DNA of 64,000 nucleotides from Bufo bufo (lineage: Eukaryota > Chordata > Amphibia > Anura > Bufonidae). Below are positions 27,386-39,790 of this stretch, piece after piece. Positions within the stretch are counted from its first letter, which is position 1. Each line of letters begins with the position of its first letter. The stretch spans positions 407,754,565 through 407,818,564 of the forward strand of contig NC_053392.1 in NCBI RefSeq assembly GCF_905171765.1, read 5' to 3'. A program made the position numbers and the translations under genes. Under the pieces are notes generated by a model, which saw only the letters and a program-made list of their open reading frames with translations, searched no databases and was not told where the DNA came from.

Positions 27386-28746
27386 TTAAGCACTAGTAGC
27401 CACCGAGTAATCTGGGAATACTCTTATTTTTGTCCCATCTATTACAAACTTCTCAGAGATTTTGTCCTCTTTCAACACAGCCTCCTGGTCTCTGTAACAT
27501 GCAAACTTAATCAAAATTGTTCTTGGGTATTCTCTTGGCATTCTCTTTTGAGTAGGGACTCTATGCGCTCTCTCTATGGTGAAAAAATTAGACAGCGTCC
27601 CCAGGCTTAGGCCTCTTTCACACTTGCGTTGTCCGGATCCGTCGTGCACTCCATTTGCCGGAGGTGCCCGCCGGATCCGTAACACCGCAAGTGAACTGAA
27701 AGCATTTGAAGACGGATCCGTCTTCAAAATGCGTTCAGTGTTACTATGGCACCCAGGACGCTATTAAAGTCCTGGCTGCTATAGTAGTAGTGGGGAGCGG
27801 GGGAGCAGTATACTTACCGTCCGTGCGGCTCCCGGGGCGCTCCAGAATGACGTCAGGGCGCCCAATGCACATGGATGACGTGATCCATGCGAGCACGTCA
27901 TCCATGCGCGTGGGGCGCCCTGACGTCACTCTGAAGCGCCCCGGGAGCCGCACGGACGGTAAGTATACTGCTCCCCCGCTCCCAACTACACTTTACCATG
28001 GCAAACAGGACTTTAGTGTCCTGGCAGCCATGGTAACCATTCAGAAAAAGCTAAACGTCGGATCCGGTAATGCGCCGAAACGACGTTTAGCTTAAGGCCG
28101 GATCCGGATTAATGCCTTTCAATGGGCATTAATTCCGGATCCGGCCTTGCGGCAAGTGTTCTGCGCTTTTTGCTCCGGTCAAAAATCCTGCTTGCTGCAG
28201 TATTTTCTCCGGCCAACCAACGTTTTCGGTCCTGAACTGAAGACATTCTGATGCATCCTGAACGGATTTCTCTCCATTCAGAATGCATTGGTATAATCCT
28301 GATCAGGATTCTTCCGGCATAGAGCCCCGACGACGGAACTCTATGCCGGAAAAGAACAACGCAAGTGTGAAAGAGCCCTTACGGTTCTCAAGAATCCATT
28401 TTTCCATAAATCCAATACAATCAGATGCCTCCTCTCCTTCGAGTATTCCCACACATCTCAGATTTACTCTTCTTGACCTATCCTCCAAATCCGTTAATTT
28501 ATTCTCCATAGCAACGTTAGTCTGTTTAAGAGACGCTACATCTTTCTCAAGTTTATATAGTGAATCTTCCACTTTCGATATTCTACTCTTCATCTCCTGC
28601 ATACATTCCCGCAACTTTACTAGGTAATCTTTAATTAAGTTCACATCTGTTTGAATCGCCCCAATCTGTGTTACCACTTTCCCCATCATATTCTCCAGCC
28701 TTGTAACAGCATATAGGATCTCCTTAACCATTTTTGGGTCAGTCAC
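27386..28746 (-). pseudogene. L1 ORF1 (interrupted)
   Basis: The N-terminal part (28379-28746) starts MTDPKMVKEILYAV. It forms a long heptad-rich coiled coil ending SRRVNLRCVGILEGEEASD, the junction to the RNA-recognition domain of L1 ORF1p. A MITE at 27610-28378 follows. The frame resumes at 27606 with ERAHRVPTQKRMPREYPRTI and runs to FPDYS near 27390, the C-terminal domain. ORF1p is the nucleic-acid chaperone that trimerises on L1 RNA. Confidence 0.87.
27610..28378. mobile_element. Harbinger-like MITE (GGCCTCTTTCACACTTGCG family), 769 bp
   Basis: TTA at 27607-27609 and 28379-28381 flanks an element with CTCTTTCACACTTGCGTTGT termini. It has a palindromic interior centred near 27890 containing two GACGTCA blocks. 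It splits L1 ORF1 between its coiled-coil and RNA-binding parts. Confidence 0.87.
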
Positions 28747-29750
28747 CTATTACAACATCCATCTCTTTCCCTTCAGGGGCATTTAACTGTATGTTCTCTT
28801 CCAAACAGAGGTCCGTCCCCTCCCCTATCTCTTTCCTAGGGTAATGGGTTCTCAATGGGGGGTTATGGGTGTCAAAAATTTACTCAAGACTTTTTGTTTC
28901 TGTCTCATTTCCAACCCAGCACCCGCAGCTGAGCGTCTATTAGCATTAGACCCATGCTGGTCAAACTTTTTTTTTCTGCGGCATTGCAGCGAGAATACTT
29001 AGTTAAAAGTTAGAAGATCAGATATTATTACCAAGTTCATTGGTTACAAACTCATTAGTTAGGAGTTAAACAGTGAGGGAACGTAGGCTATCTGTAAGGA
29101 AGGCACAGTCCAGAATCCAGATTAATCAATTAGGAGTTAGAAGGTAGGAGGGTATTGAGAAGTCTGAATACATTCGTTTGAAGTTAGTGAGCGATTAATA
29201 AGGAAAGAGGCTGTCAGTTGGAAAGGCACAATCCAAAGCACTCTTTCCCTTGCTCATACACTGGAGGAAACACCTCTAACCTCCAACTGCCCTCTCCAGG
29301 TGGATCACTTCTCCTCTCCTCCTCTCAATAGCGGCACACGCGCCGTCACAGCAGGCACACCGAGCTGAACACCGCCAGCAACCAGCTCTCAACAACTCCT
29401 TTACTGCCCCCAGAGGGATCCGACTCCCCACTGTGTCACCTCCAAGGATGCTGCACCAGGCTGGATTAGGCTGGGCTGAGCAAGTCAAGCGGGGTTGAGC
29501 AGCCTATACCGGGTCACTCCCGCGGCGTCTCCACCGCCCTCATGTCCCTGGCTTCTCCACATTGCCTCCAAGATCCGGATCAGGTAGCGGAGGCGGGGTA
29601 CAGAGTTTCGCAACAAATGTCAGATGCTCCCCATTTTGTCCAGACAGACAGGCAAAATTTAATGGGGAGTTTACACTCTGCATTTCAAGTTCGTCAGCGA
29701 ATACAGTGGAGAATTCTTTTTTGAAATAGACTCACTTTCTCATCCTCACC
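28747..29750. other. Sequence upstream of L1 ORF1, possibly its 5' UTR
   Basis: This kilobase lies immediately 5' of the L1 ORF1 start on the element strand. It has a GC-rich portion (29270-29600) and no protein domain. It may be the L1 internal promoter region; that is inference from position only. Confidence 0.4.
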
Positions 29751-29758
29751 CTCTACAA

Positions 29759-31122
29759 CACGGGTGTCAAACACAAGGCCCGCGGGCCGAATCCAGCCCG
29801 CCAGACCTCGTCATGTGGCCCGCGCAGCGAGCGAGCTGGCGGCGGTGGCTGGGCACAGGGAGATGAGTGCTTCCATTGTGGAAGCGCTCATCTCCAGTCA
29901 TCTGTATCGCCGTCCTCAGGACAGCGATACAGATGCCTGCCTGTGCTGCGGTAGGGGAGGGAGAGGCGTGTCCCTTTCCCTTCCTCTGATAGGCTGCCGG
30001 CCTAGTGCCTGCAGCCTATCAGAGGCCGGCGCAGGCGGCGCGATGACGTCATCGCGCTGCCTGAGCCATACAGCGTGGGACACAGGCCAGAAGAGGCCTG
30101 CATCGCATCACTGACATGGAGGTAAGTATGTGTTTTTTTTTATTATGTACAATACTTTTACTGGCTGGGGCTGTTATTACTGGCAAAGGGGGAGCTGTTT
30201 ATTATTACTGGCAAAGGGGGGGCTGTTATTACTTGCACAGAGGGGCTGTTATTACTGGGGGCTGTTATTACTGGCACAGAGGGGCTGTTATTACTGGGGG
30301 CTGTTATTACTGGGGGCTGTTATTACTGGGGGCTGCTATTACTGGCACAGGGGGGCTGCTATTACTGGCATAGGGGGCTATTATTACTGGCACAGGGGGG
30401 GGCTGTTAATACTGGCACATGATTGGGGGCACTATAGGGGCATCTACTGAGGCCACAAAGAAGGGGTATTTTATATGGGCTCTCTGTACAGTACAATTTT
30501 ATACTGGGACACCATGGTGGGTACTATGGGGAAGGTGAGAGGAGTACTATGGGGTCATCTACGGGGGACACTAAGAAGGGGTATTTTATACTTGCAAATT
30601 ATGGGGGACACTGAGGGCATTTACTGGAGCATTTTATACTGGTACATTATGGGGGGCACTAGGAGGAAGGAGGGTGTGGAGCACTATGGGGTCATTTACT
30701 AGGGGCACTATATAGGGGTATTTTATACTGGCACATTATGGGGGCACTATGAGGACATTAGCTCAAATGGGGGCATTACAAGGGGGTATTTTTTGCACTG
30801 TCACATTATAAGGAGAATTATTACTACTGGGGGGGGGGGGCATTATGGTGGGCTTTATTACTCCCCCATGGTATGACCCCCTAGTAGCAGCACCAGCCTC
30901 TCCCTGCTCTGCTATCCCTCTGCACCTTCTCCAAATACTTATTATGAAATCTTTCTCATTAAGATAAAACACCTCATCAGCTCCACCGAGCCCCCGGCCA
31001 AAGTGTGGAAGTGGCGTCCGAGATCCCCAAGGGCCAAGCCAAGTAACTATAAGTTTTCCGGCCCTTTGAGGGTGACCAAACTGCTGATGCGGCCCCCGAT
31101 GAATTTGAGTTTGACACCCCTG
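29759..31122. mobile_element. hAT-type non-autonomous element with 8-bp target duplication
   Basis: CTCTACAA at 29751-29758 and 31123-31130 is a perfect 8-bp duplication. The ends read CACGGGTGTCAAAC on the left and GTTTGACACCCCTG on the right, the CAGGGGTGTC-type terminus of hAT elements with one change. The interior includes a GC-rich block with GATGACGTCATC and a TTATTACTGG minisatellite. No transposase is present. Confidence 0.88.
30160..30420. repeat. Minisatellite GGGGGCTGTTATTACTGGCA
   Basis: Around a dozen units of 18-30 bp built from GGGGCTGTTATTACTGG, with or without CACAGA, occur within the hAT-type element. Related sequence with GATACTGGCA units forms the long array at 62975-63790. 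The tyrosine-rich ORFs here are artefacts. Confidence 0.85.
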
Positions 31123-31564
31123 CTCTACAACTTTCCCTCATTACGTAAAGGGCCAGCAGTTTCTGGTTTTAACTTTTTACCGTATATAATTGAAAAGCTC
31201 TACATATTATTTCAACGAAGATTGATAAAACATGTGACTCTACATCTGTTTAAAGTAGAAGAAGTTATCTTGCAGTAGAAAACCTTATGTATGATGATCT
31301 TAAAAGTGTTCAAAACACGGTGTAAAGACTATCTCTGCACATAGGTTCATATAGAGGTCTCCTATACTGGCTTCCAACGTTTAAAGGGGTTGTCCGAGTT
31401 ATGAAAAAAAAAATATAGCACTGAAAATCTGATGGGCAGCAATATATAACTAAGCTAAGCAAGTTTTATGCAAAAAAATAAAATATATATTTCCTAATTT
31501 CCCTGGTTCTCTTCTGGCCCTTTGTTTACATGGAATAACAACAATCTCTGCCCCTCCCCCTGCT

Positions 31565-31900
31565 CTGCTAAGGGAGTGGCTACAAGAGCTGCCCTGAGTG
31601 ACATGTCTGCCTGCTGGGAGACAGCAGCATGTTGTATGTGTAGAACTACAAGTCCCAGCTGTATTATGACACTGCTAAGGGAGTGAATACAAGTGCTGCT
31701 CTGAGTGACATGTCTGCCTGCTGGGAGAATCAGCAGCATGTTGTATGTGTATAACTACAAGTCCCAGCTGTACAATCACACTGCTAAGGGAGTGGATACA
31801 AGAGCTGCCCTGAGTGCTGGAAGAATCAACAGCAACTTGTAAGTGTAGAACTACAAGTCCCAGCTGTATATTGACACTGCTAATACACACAGGATCTTCC
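31565..31900. repeat. Tandem repeat, about 115-bp unit, three copies
   Basis: Three diverged copies share GAGCTGCCCTGAGTG, GCAGCATGTTGTATGTGTA and ACTACAAGTCCCAGCTGTA. They lie inside the left part of the TTAA MITE. Confidence 0.85.
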
Positions 31901-32051
31901 CCCTACCTTCTTGTGCAATGCTCTCTCTAGTCTGTCAGCTCCTGTGTCCAGAATTGTTACTGCTGCAGCTACCCAGTCTGTGCAGCTGAAGGGGTTAAGA
32001 AGCAGGGAGAGATCAGAGCAGGGAGAAAAGCTGACATCACAGGTGTGACCC

Positions 32052-32664
32052 TGTCACTACCAGAGTTTTGAGACGTTCTCACAGCTCTGTTTCTCCACCC
32101 CTGTGATGATGTCACTACTAGAGCTTGGAGGAGTCCTCCCAGCTGTTCCTCCTGCGTTTGATTTCCCTGCCCTTAAATCACCCCACCTCCTTTCTAGGTT
32201 GTGGATTATAGTTCTCATTTGAGTTGTAGCTCTTGCTTGAGTATCTTCACTTGTTAGCTATCATTTCACTGGACCTGTGTTCTGCTGCAGCAAGCACTCC
32301 GGATATTGCCAGCTGTCCTTGGATCCGTCTTCTCTGCGGCTGCAGCACCTTCAGCTAAGTGTGCAGACATTGTTGTGTACCTGTTTATTTTCTGACTGGA
32401 TCTGAGGCGGCCACGGTTCCCTCCATATTCTGAGCAGGGCATCGGTGGCCGTGCCCCTTCCACTATTGTAGGGGTTACAGTGGTCATCAGTCTTAGGTAC
32501 GTGGGCATGCCCCGTTCCACCATTTGGATCTGGGCATGTGCTTTAGCAGCATAGGGAGAGCTTTGAGGGTCTGACAGGGGTCAACCTTTATCCTCCCTAG
32601 TTTGGGTCCGGTCAGTAGCTCTATTAACTGTGTATGCTCTTGTTGCTCACATACAGCCGTGACA
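32052..32664 (+). repeat. Gypsy-2 5' LTR, 613 bp
   Basis: Nearly identical to the split 3' LTR (36909-36931 and 40799-41388), with a handful of substitutions visible, for example GGCGGCCACGG here against GGCGACCACGG there. Confidence 0.94.
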
Positions 32665-32693
32665 TTATAATCCACCAAAACCGTCCTTTTGAC

Positions 32694-35600
32694 ATGGATC
32701 CGCTTTCTGGCCTGGTTGACCGCATGCAGGGTCTTTCTTTGGAAGTAGCGGATCTCCGTCAATCTATGTCTCAGCTTCAAGAATTGGGCTCTGCTCCGGC
32801 TCATGGAGTCTGTTGCGAGCCAAAGGTCTCACTTCCGGAAACGTTCTCCGGGGGCAGTGAGAATTTTGTTCGCTTCAGAGAGGCATGCAAACTCCATTTT
32901 TGCTTGTGTCCCCACTCCTCTGGTAAGGAGGAGCAGAGGGTGAGGATTGTCATCTCCCTGCTCAGGGGTAATGCTCAGACTTGGGCTTTTTCGCTGCCAT
33001 CAGGGGATCCCTCCCTTCGATCCGTGGAAAGATTTTTTGTGGCCCTGGGGCAGATATATGATGACCCGGATCGTGTTGCTCTGGCCGAATCTAACTTACG
33101 TGTTTTATGCCAGAACAAACTGTCTGCGGAGCTTTATTGTTCTGAATTTCGGAGATGGGCAGCTGATTCAGGTTGGAATGATGCTGCACTCCGGAGTCAG
33201 TTCTGTCATGGTCTCTCAGAGAGATTGAAAGATGCGTTTGCTTTCCATGAGAGACCAACGTCCTTAGAGTCTGCCATGTCATTGGCGGTACGCCTTGACA
33301 GGCGTCTAAGAGAAAGAGACGAGACCTCTCTGTCCAGCCATTGTCAGTCTAGGGGCAGTGGTGCGGACTCATTCGGTGTGCAGGGGCCTCATCCTGTCTC
33401 GCTCCCCTCTGAGGAGGAGCCCATGCAGCTAGGTCGACTTGCCCCTGATAAAAGAGGATTTAGTCCTCAGAGTATGGTGTGTTTTTGTTGTGGGGGCATA
33501 GCTCATTTGGCAAATGTTTGTCCGTCTAGGAGATTCTTGAACTGTACTAAGAGCAATAATAAGAAAAATACCTCAAAAGGTAAATCATCATATTCTGCTT
33601 CATCTGCTACTTTGGGCAAAGTTGATGTAGGAATTGATGCTTTTCCTCTGACCTGCAGTTCCCGTTTTCTCCTGTCTGCCAGGGTGGCGCTAGAGCGCAA
33701 AGTCATTTCTTGTGATATTTTTGTCGATAGTGGAGCGGCCGTCAATATTATTGACACTCAATTTGTAGCCATGCATGGTTTTCAGGTTTGCACATTAGAA
33801 AAGGATATACCTGTTTTTGCTATTGACTCTGCTCCACTCTCACAGAGATCCCTGAAGGGCATTGTTCACAATATCCGGCTAGCTGTAGGTGACACTCATG
33901 TGGAGGATATATCTTGTTTTGTCCTTAACGGATTGCCTTCTCCTCTAGTTTTGGAGTTATCCTGGCTCACTAGACATAACCCCACTATTGATTGGCAAGG
34001 AAGGCAAATAAATGAGTGGAGTGACTTTTGTAGACAGAATTGTCTCACAGCGACTTTTGCAGAGGTGTCTACTAAAACTGTGCCATCATTTCTCTCTGAT
34101 TTCTCGGACGTGTTTTCCGAGAGCGGTGTTCAGGAGCTACCTCCTCACCGGGAGTTTGACTGTCCCATTAACCTCATTCCCGGCGCCAAGCTGCCAAAAG
34201 CACGCCTCTACAATCTCTCACAACCGGAAAGAATCGCAATGCGAACCTATATCTCTGAGAGTCTCGATAAGGGGCATATTCGTCCCTCAAAATCACCTGT
34301 TGCCGCGGGGTTTTTTTTTGTTAAAAAAAAAGATGGCTCTCTGAGACCTTGCCTAGATTTTAGGGAGCTGAACCGTATCACGATTCGCGATCCCTATCCC
34401 CTTCCTCTGATCCCGGACCTCTTCAACCAAATTGTTGGGGCCAAGGTTTTTTCCAAATTGGATTTGAGAGGCGCGTACAACCTGGTCAGGGTCAGAGAGG
34501 GGGATGAATGGAAAACGGCCTTTAATACTCCTAACGGGCATTTCGAGAATCTCGTTATGCCTTTCGGCCTGATGAATGCTCCGGCCGTCTTTCAGCATTT
34601 TGTTAATAGTATTTTCTACCATTTAATGGGGAAATTTGTTTTGGTGTATCTTGATGATATTTTGATTTTTTCCCCTGATGTTCAGACCCATCAGGATCAT
34701 CTTTTTCAGGTTCTGCAGATTCTGCGGGAAAATAAATTGTACGCCAAGCTGGAGAAATGTGTTTTTATGGTATCGGAGATTCAATTTCTGGGTTTTCTCC
34801 TCTCTGCTTCTGGTTTTCGCATGGATCCGGAGAAGGTCCGTGCTGTACTTGAGTGGGAGCTTCCTGAGAATCAGAAGGCATTGATGCGCTTTCTGGGTTT
34901 TGCGAACTATTACAGAAAGTTAATTTCGAATTATTCCTCTGTTGTCAAACCCCTTACTGACATGACAAAAAAGGGGGCGGATCTTTCTTCTTGGTCGGAG
35001 GAGGCGCTTGCAGCTTTTTCTAAGATTAAAGAGAGTTTTGCGTCTGCTCCCATCTTGGTGCATCCCGATGTTTCCTTACCTTTTATTGTTGAGGTGGATG
35101 CTTCCGAGGTGGGTGTGGGTGCGGTTTTGTCCCAGGGCCCTTCTCCTGCCAAATGGCGACCCTGTGCCTTTTTCTCTAAAAAAACTCTCCCCGGCAGGGA
35201 GAAACTATGATGTGGGAGATAGGGAGTTGTTGGCCATCAAGTTGGCTTTCAAGGAATGGCGCCATTGGTTGGAGGGGGCCAGGCACCCTATCACCGTTTT
35301 TACTGACCATAAGAATCTGGCATACTTGGAGTCGGCCAGGCGTATGAATCCGAGACAGGCCAGATGGTCTCTGTTCTTCTCCAGATTCAATTTTGTCGTT
35401 ACATTCCGCCCTGGGATCAAAAATGTGAAGGCTGATGCTCTCTCTCGCTGTTTTCCGGGAGGAGGAAACTTCGAGGACCCGGGTCCCATTTTGGCGGAGG
35501 GGGTAGTTGTTTCTGCTCTATATTCCGATTTGGAGGCCGAGGTCCAGGCTGCCCAGACTGAGGCACCTGCCCGTTGTCCTTCTGGGAAGTTGTTTGTGCC

Positions 35601-36908
35601 TCCTGAGCTACGTCACAAACTCTTCAAGGAGCATCATGATACTGTTCTTGCTGGTCACCCCGGGAGTAGAGCCACGGTAGATCTCATTGCTCGGAGATTT
35701 TGGTGGCCAGCTCTTCGTAAGTCGGAGGAGGGTTTTGTGGCTGCTTGTGAGACGTGCGCTCGCGCTAAGGTCCCTCGTTCACGGCCTTCAGGTTCCCTTC
35801 TCCCGTTACCCATACCTTCCCGTCCTTGGACACACCTGTCCATGGACTTTATCACGGATCTTCCTCGTTCCTCAGGGAAGTCGGTGATCCTGGTGGTGGT
35901 GGACCGTTTTAGCAAGATGGCTCATTTCGTACCTTTCCCTGGTTTACCCAATGCTAAAACGTTGGCGCAAGCTTTTGTCGACCATATTGTTAAATTGCAC
36001 GGCATTCCCTCTGATATTGTTTCCGATAGAGGCACGCAGTTTGGAAGGCTTTCTGTTCTCGCCTGGGGGTTCGGCTGTCCTTCTCTTCTGCTTTTCACCC
36101 GCAGTCGAATGGTCAGACTGAGCGCCTCAATCAGAATCTGGAGACATATTTGCGCTGTTTTGTGGCAGAGAACCAGGAGGATTGGTGTTCATTTCTCCCT
36201 CTTGCTGAGTTTGCTCTGAACAACCGTCGTCAGGAATCTTCCGATAAGTCACCATTCTTTGGTGCATATGGGTTCCATCCGCAGTTTGGGACATTCTCGG
36301 GAGGGGCTCTTTCTGGTTTACCTGAGGAGGAGAGATTTTCCTCGTCCTTGTCTACCATTTGGCAAAAGATTCAGAGTAATCTTAGAAAGATGAGTGAGAA
36401 GTATAAGCGTGTGGCTGATAAGAGACGTGTGCCTGGTCCGGAGCTGAATGTGGGTGATCTGGTGTGGTTGTCTACAAGAAATATTAAACTGAAGGTTCCC
36501 TCCTGGAAATTGGGTCCCAAGTTTATTGGGCCTTATGAAATCTTGTCAGTCATCAATCCTGTTGCCTTCCGTCTTGATCTTCCACGGGTTTGGAAGATAC
36601 ATAATGTATTTCACAGATCTCTCTTAAAACCATCTGTCCAGCCCACGGTACCCTCCTCTTTGCCTCCTCCTCCGATTTTGGTTGATGGCAATCTGGAGTT
36701 TGAGGTTTCCAGAATTGTGGACTCTCGCATTGTCCGCGGTTCTGTTCAGTACCTCGTTCATTGGAAGGGTTATGGTCCTGAGGAGAGGATGTGGGTTCCG
36801 GTGTCGGACATTAAAGCCACTCGTCTCATCAGGGCATTTCATAGGGCTCATCCTGAGAAGGTGGGTCCTGGGTGTCCGGAGTCCACCCGTAGGGGGGGGG
36901 GGGGGTAC
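32694..36908 (+). pseudogene. Gypsy-2 gag-pol, single frame broken by two frameshifts
   Basis: The ATG at 32694 (MDPLSGLVDRMQ) opens one gag-pol frame. It includes a zinc knuckle CFCCGGIAHLANVC with all four ligands, protease DSGAA near 33730, and RT with YLDD at 34647-34658. RNase H follows until a frameshift at a seven-A run near 35178-35184. The +1 frame carries the rest of RNase H and integrase (HHCC zinc finger, MDFITDLP and SDRGTQF catalytic segments) to about 36045. A small deletion and frameshift there break the integrase core. The last frame holds the integrase C-terminus and a chromodomain (SVQYLVHWKGYGPEERMWVP). A run of G forms the polypurine tract. Confidence 0.92.
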
Positions 36909-36931
36909 TGTCACTACCAGAGTTTTGAGAC

Positions 36932-37434
36932 TGTGACGGTAGTAGAAAATATCCTCGTCAAGCATTCCCTTCTTCCCATAAAAGAAAATCACCCAATATT
37001 CCACGAGTAGGAATATCCCTGGAATCGCCGAATAATCCACACATGAGTCAACTTAATGCTGGAACAAGACTGATTTACTGGTACACAGAACTCACAATTT
37101 ATGCAGCAAAAACTCCTCCTCTGGGCCAGACTAGATAATTGAGTTTTAAGAATACACACAGCTCAATTATCCTAAAACTCCTCCTCTGGGCCAGGCTAGA
37201 CAATTGAGTTTTACCAATACACACAGCTCAATTATCTGCTGGCCAGAACATTTACAATTCTTAACAATTTCACACAAGTACTTTCTATCCCACATACAAA
37301 CATAATCTCAACATCATTGTCCGGTACACGAATACATTCATTCTTGACATTTGGAACCGAACAATATAGTCCTCAAAATAGCAGGGAGAGAATCAAACTG
37401 AAGCATATAGGCAATTGCATAAAAGTCCTTCACA
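36932..37434 (-). repeat. Gypsy-3 3' LTR, 503 bp
   Basis: It is uninterrupted and therefore gives the empty-site sequence for the palindrome insertion in the other LTR (ATAATCTCAACATCATTG). It contains two tandem copies of a roughly 65-bp segment with ACTCCTCCTCTGGGCCAG. Confidence 0.92.
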
Positions 37435-37513
37435 ATGGCCCCCCTTTTTCTCCCTGCTCCGGCAACTCGGTTGGACCTTTCCTGGTCCAGTAGGGTTGAC
37501 GGGTTCAGAGCTT

Positions 37514-38125
37514 TTAGTCCGAGGTTAAATCCGTTTGGCGTGACAATCCATCGGCATTCCCGTTTTGCTTGCCTGGGCGATAATGAATCGTAAAGTCATA
37601 GGGCTGTAAGGCCAAGCTCCAGTGTAGCAAACGGGCGTTGTCCCCTGAAACCCGTTTAAGCCACACCAAGGGGTTGTGATCGGTGATAAGAGTGAACGCC
37701 CGGCCATAAAGGTAAGGTGTGAGCTTTTTGAGTGCCCATACCAAGGCCAAACACTCTTTTTCAATGGTGGCATAACTGACCTCCCTTGGCAACAGCTTCC
37801 GACTCAGGTATGCCACCGGGTGCTCTCCTCCATCCTCCCCGATCTGGCTTAGTACTGCCCCCAGTCCAAACATTGAAGCGTCTGTATGGACAATAAATCT
37901 TTTGTTAGGATCTGGGGTAACCAACACCGGAGCATTAACCAGAGCAGTCTTTAGTGCTTGGAAAGCCACCTCGCATTCCGGGGACCACAGGACTTGTCGG
38001 GGTAGCTTCTTTTTGGTCAAGTCGGTCAGGGGTTTGGCCAGGGCACTATAGTCGGGTACAAAGCGTCTGTAATAGCCGGCTGTGCCTAAGAAAGCCATGA
38101 CTTGTGTCTGCTGTGCTGTACTCAC
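37514..38125 (-). pseudogene. Gypsy-3 RT C-terminus and RNase H
   Basis: The frame reads FLGTAGYYRRFVPDYSALAK, then RNase H with FIVHTDASMFGLGAVLSQ, TIEKECLALVWALKK and ITDHNPL, ending NADGLSRQTDLTSD and a stop. The RNase H catalytic D, E and D are in place. No integrase follows; the purine tract and LTR come next. Either integrase was deleted or this family carries it elsewhere. Confidence 0.85.
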
Positions 38126-38489
38126 TGTTTGGAGAATGTGCGGCTGCTTGTTGGACTGCTGCCAATTTTAACTGTAGCTCTGCGTCTCTTATTTGTTTAG
38201 CCTCCTCCGCTAACAGGTTCATCACTTTCAGCACCACATCCGCCGTTGGGTTCGGACCGAACCATGCTAGCTTCTCTCTCATTGCCTTGTTGGCTGGTGA
38301 TTCCTCCTCCTGAATCACTGGTGTCCCCATCTCTTGTACTGCTGGCGTTGCTGCAACCAAGTTCTCCTGGTCTAGCTCCATTAATTCTGCTATAATGACC
38401 CGCTTGGTTTTGTTGCTAGCAATCCTTCCACGGACTTCCAGTAGTTCTTTCAGTGTTTTTCTTTTAAGCGGGGTGTACCAGCCTTCCAT
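38046..38489 (-). pseudogene. Gypsy-3 gag N-terminal fragment
   Basis: The frame starts MEGWYTPLKRKTLKELLEVR, with a SAP-like helical segment and then a charged coiled-coil-like stretch rich in A, E and Q. It continues to HSPNSEYSTADTSHG, where it runs into pol sequence in the wrong frame. The nucleocapsid, the protease and most of RT are missing, so a deletion joins gag directly to the end of RT. Confidence 0.75.
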
Positions 38490-39661
38490 TCACTGTTCCC
38501 AGTGTCTGCTTGGAATCCTGGTGTAAAGGAAAGTAGAAGGGAAAATCCCGCTGCTGCCAACCAATTGTGACGGTAGTAGAAAATATCCTCGTCAAGCATT
38601 CCCTTCTTCCCATAAAAGAAAATCACCCAATATTCCACGAGTAGGAATATCCCTGGAATCGCCGAATAATCCACACATGAGTCAACTTAATGCTGGAACA
38701 AGACTGATTTACTGGTACACAGAACTCACAATTTATGCAGCAAAAACTCCTCCTCTGGGCCAGACTAGATAATTGAGTTTTAAGAATACACACAGCTCAA
38801 TTATCCTAAAACTCCTCCTCTGGGCCAGGCTAGACAATTGAGTTTTACCAATACACACAGCTCAATTATCTGCTGGCCAGAACATTTACAATTCTTAACA
38901 ATTTCACACAAGTACTTTCTATCCCACATACAAACATAATCTCAACATGAACTATATGGAGGAGAGGGGCACACCTCATATGATGATCAAATGGAACTGC
39001 AGCCAATGCGTTTAAACTATTTATTTGTTACAATAAAATAATATACGGTACTTAAATAGCATAAAATACGTTCACTAAAATACAATTAATACATAAATAA
39101 CTATCTGTGTAAATTGAGAAAGCCAGTATAAATGTCACTGATATCCAATAAGATTGGTAAATTTGATGGTATTCAAGTTCAATTGCGCAATGGTAAATGC
39201 GCTATGTCTCTCCTATTGTCGGGAAATAACTAGCAGCTATGGCTAGTATATTGCAATGTGATACAAAGTCTCGTATGTTGCTTGCTGTTTGTTACAGCAT
39301 ATCAATTGATGCGGTATAATGGCTGGGTGTGTATGAACACACTACTCACTGTTTGAAGCGGTATAATGTCCGGTCACTCGTGCTTGGCGTGGCGTCCCAC
39401 GTGTTGCAGCACAAGAAGCCTCAGTTTCGGTCCGCTCTCGATATGTGTGAGTAAGGTACTGTAGCAGGCAAAGAAACTGTCCGTTTTAGACGCCGGGGTA
39501 TAAATGTTTTAACCCACTTGATTATCGGCGTTACTTTGGTGTCTGTTGGTTTAGACACAGATGGACTTGCGTTTCTTCCTGATTGATATGTAGAAAGCGC
39601 TCCAGAAAAAACTTCAAATGTTGCGCAGATAATACGCTGCGGTTTCTTACTTGCTTTAGTT

Positions 39662-39724
39662 GAGACTTGTGCACCAGACGCGTTTCGGAGTTGGCAGTGA
39701 CTCCTTCCTCAGTGGTCAAGTCTC
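39662..39724 (-). ncRNA. Hammerhead ribozyme, type I, minus-strand copy
   Basis: This is the exact mirror image of the plus-strand motif at 39791-39853 and folds identically when read on the minus strand. Core boxes are CTGAGGA, GAAA and GTC, with stem II GGAGT/ACTCC and stem I GAGACTTG-ACCA paired with TGGT-GCA-CAAGTCTC. The predicted cleavage site is after the C corresponding to position 39677. Confidence 0.85.
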
Positions 39725-39790
39725 ATCTGTTATCCAAGGGTTTATATAGGGCATTATAATCAGCCCTATATAAACCCTTGGATAACAGAT

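Larger units (their letters stand above)
21691..28746 (-). mobile_element. L1-type LINE, split by five DNA-transposon insertions
   Basis: Reading right to left on the minus strand gives ORF1 coiled coil, ORF1 RRM and C-terminal domain, ORF2 endonuclease, linker, and reverse transcriptase. It ends in a poly-T run near 21691-21702 (poly-A on the element strand). The coding sequence resumes in order across insertions at 27610-28378, 25998-26496, 25073-25840, about 24525-24933 and about 22770-23985. Multiple stops show it is dead. Confidence 0.87.

Noticed and set aside
30116..30450. Tyrosine/tryptophan-rich frames resembling small membrane proteins
   Set aside because: Produced by the TTATTACTGG minisatellite inside an hAT-type element.
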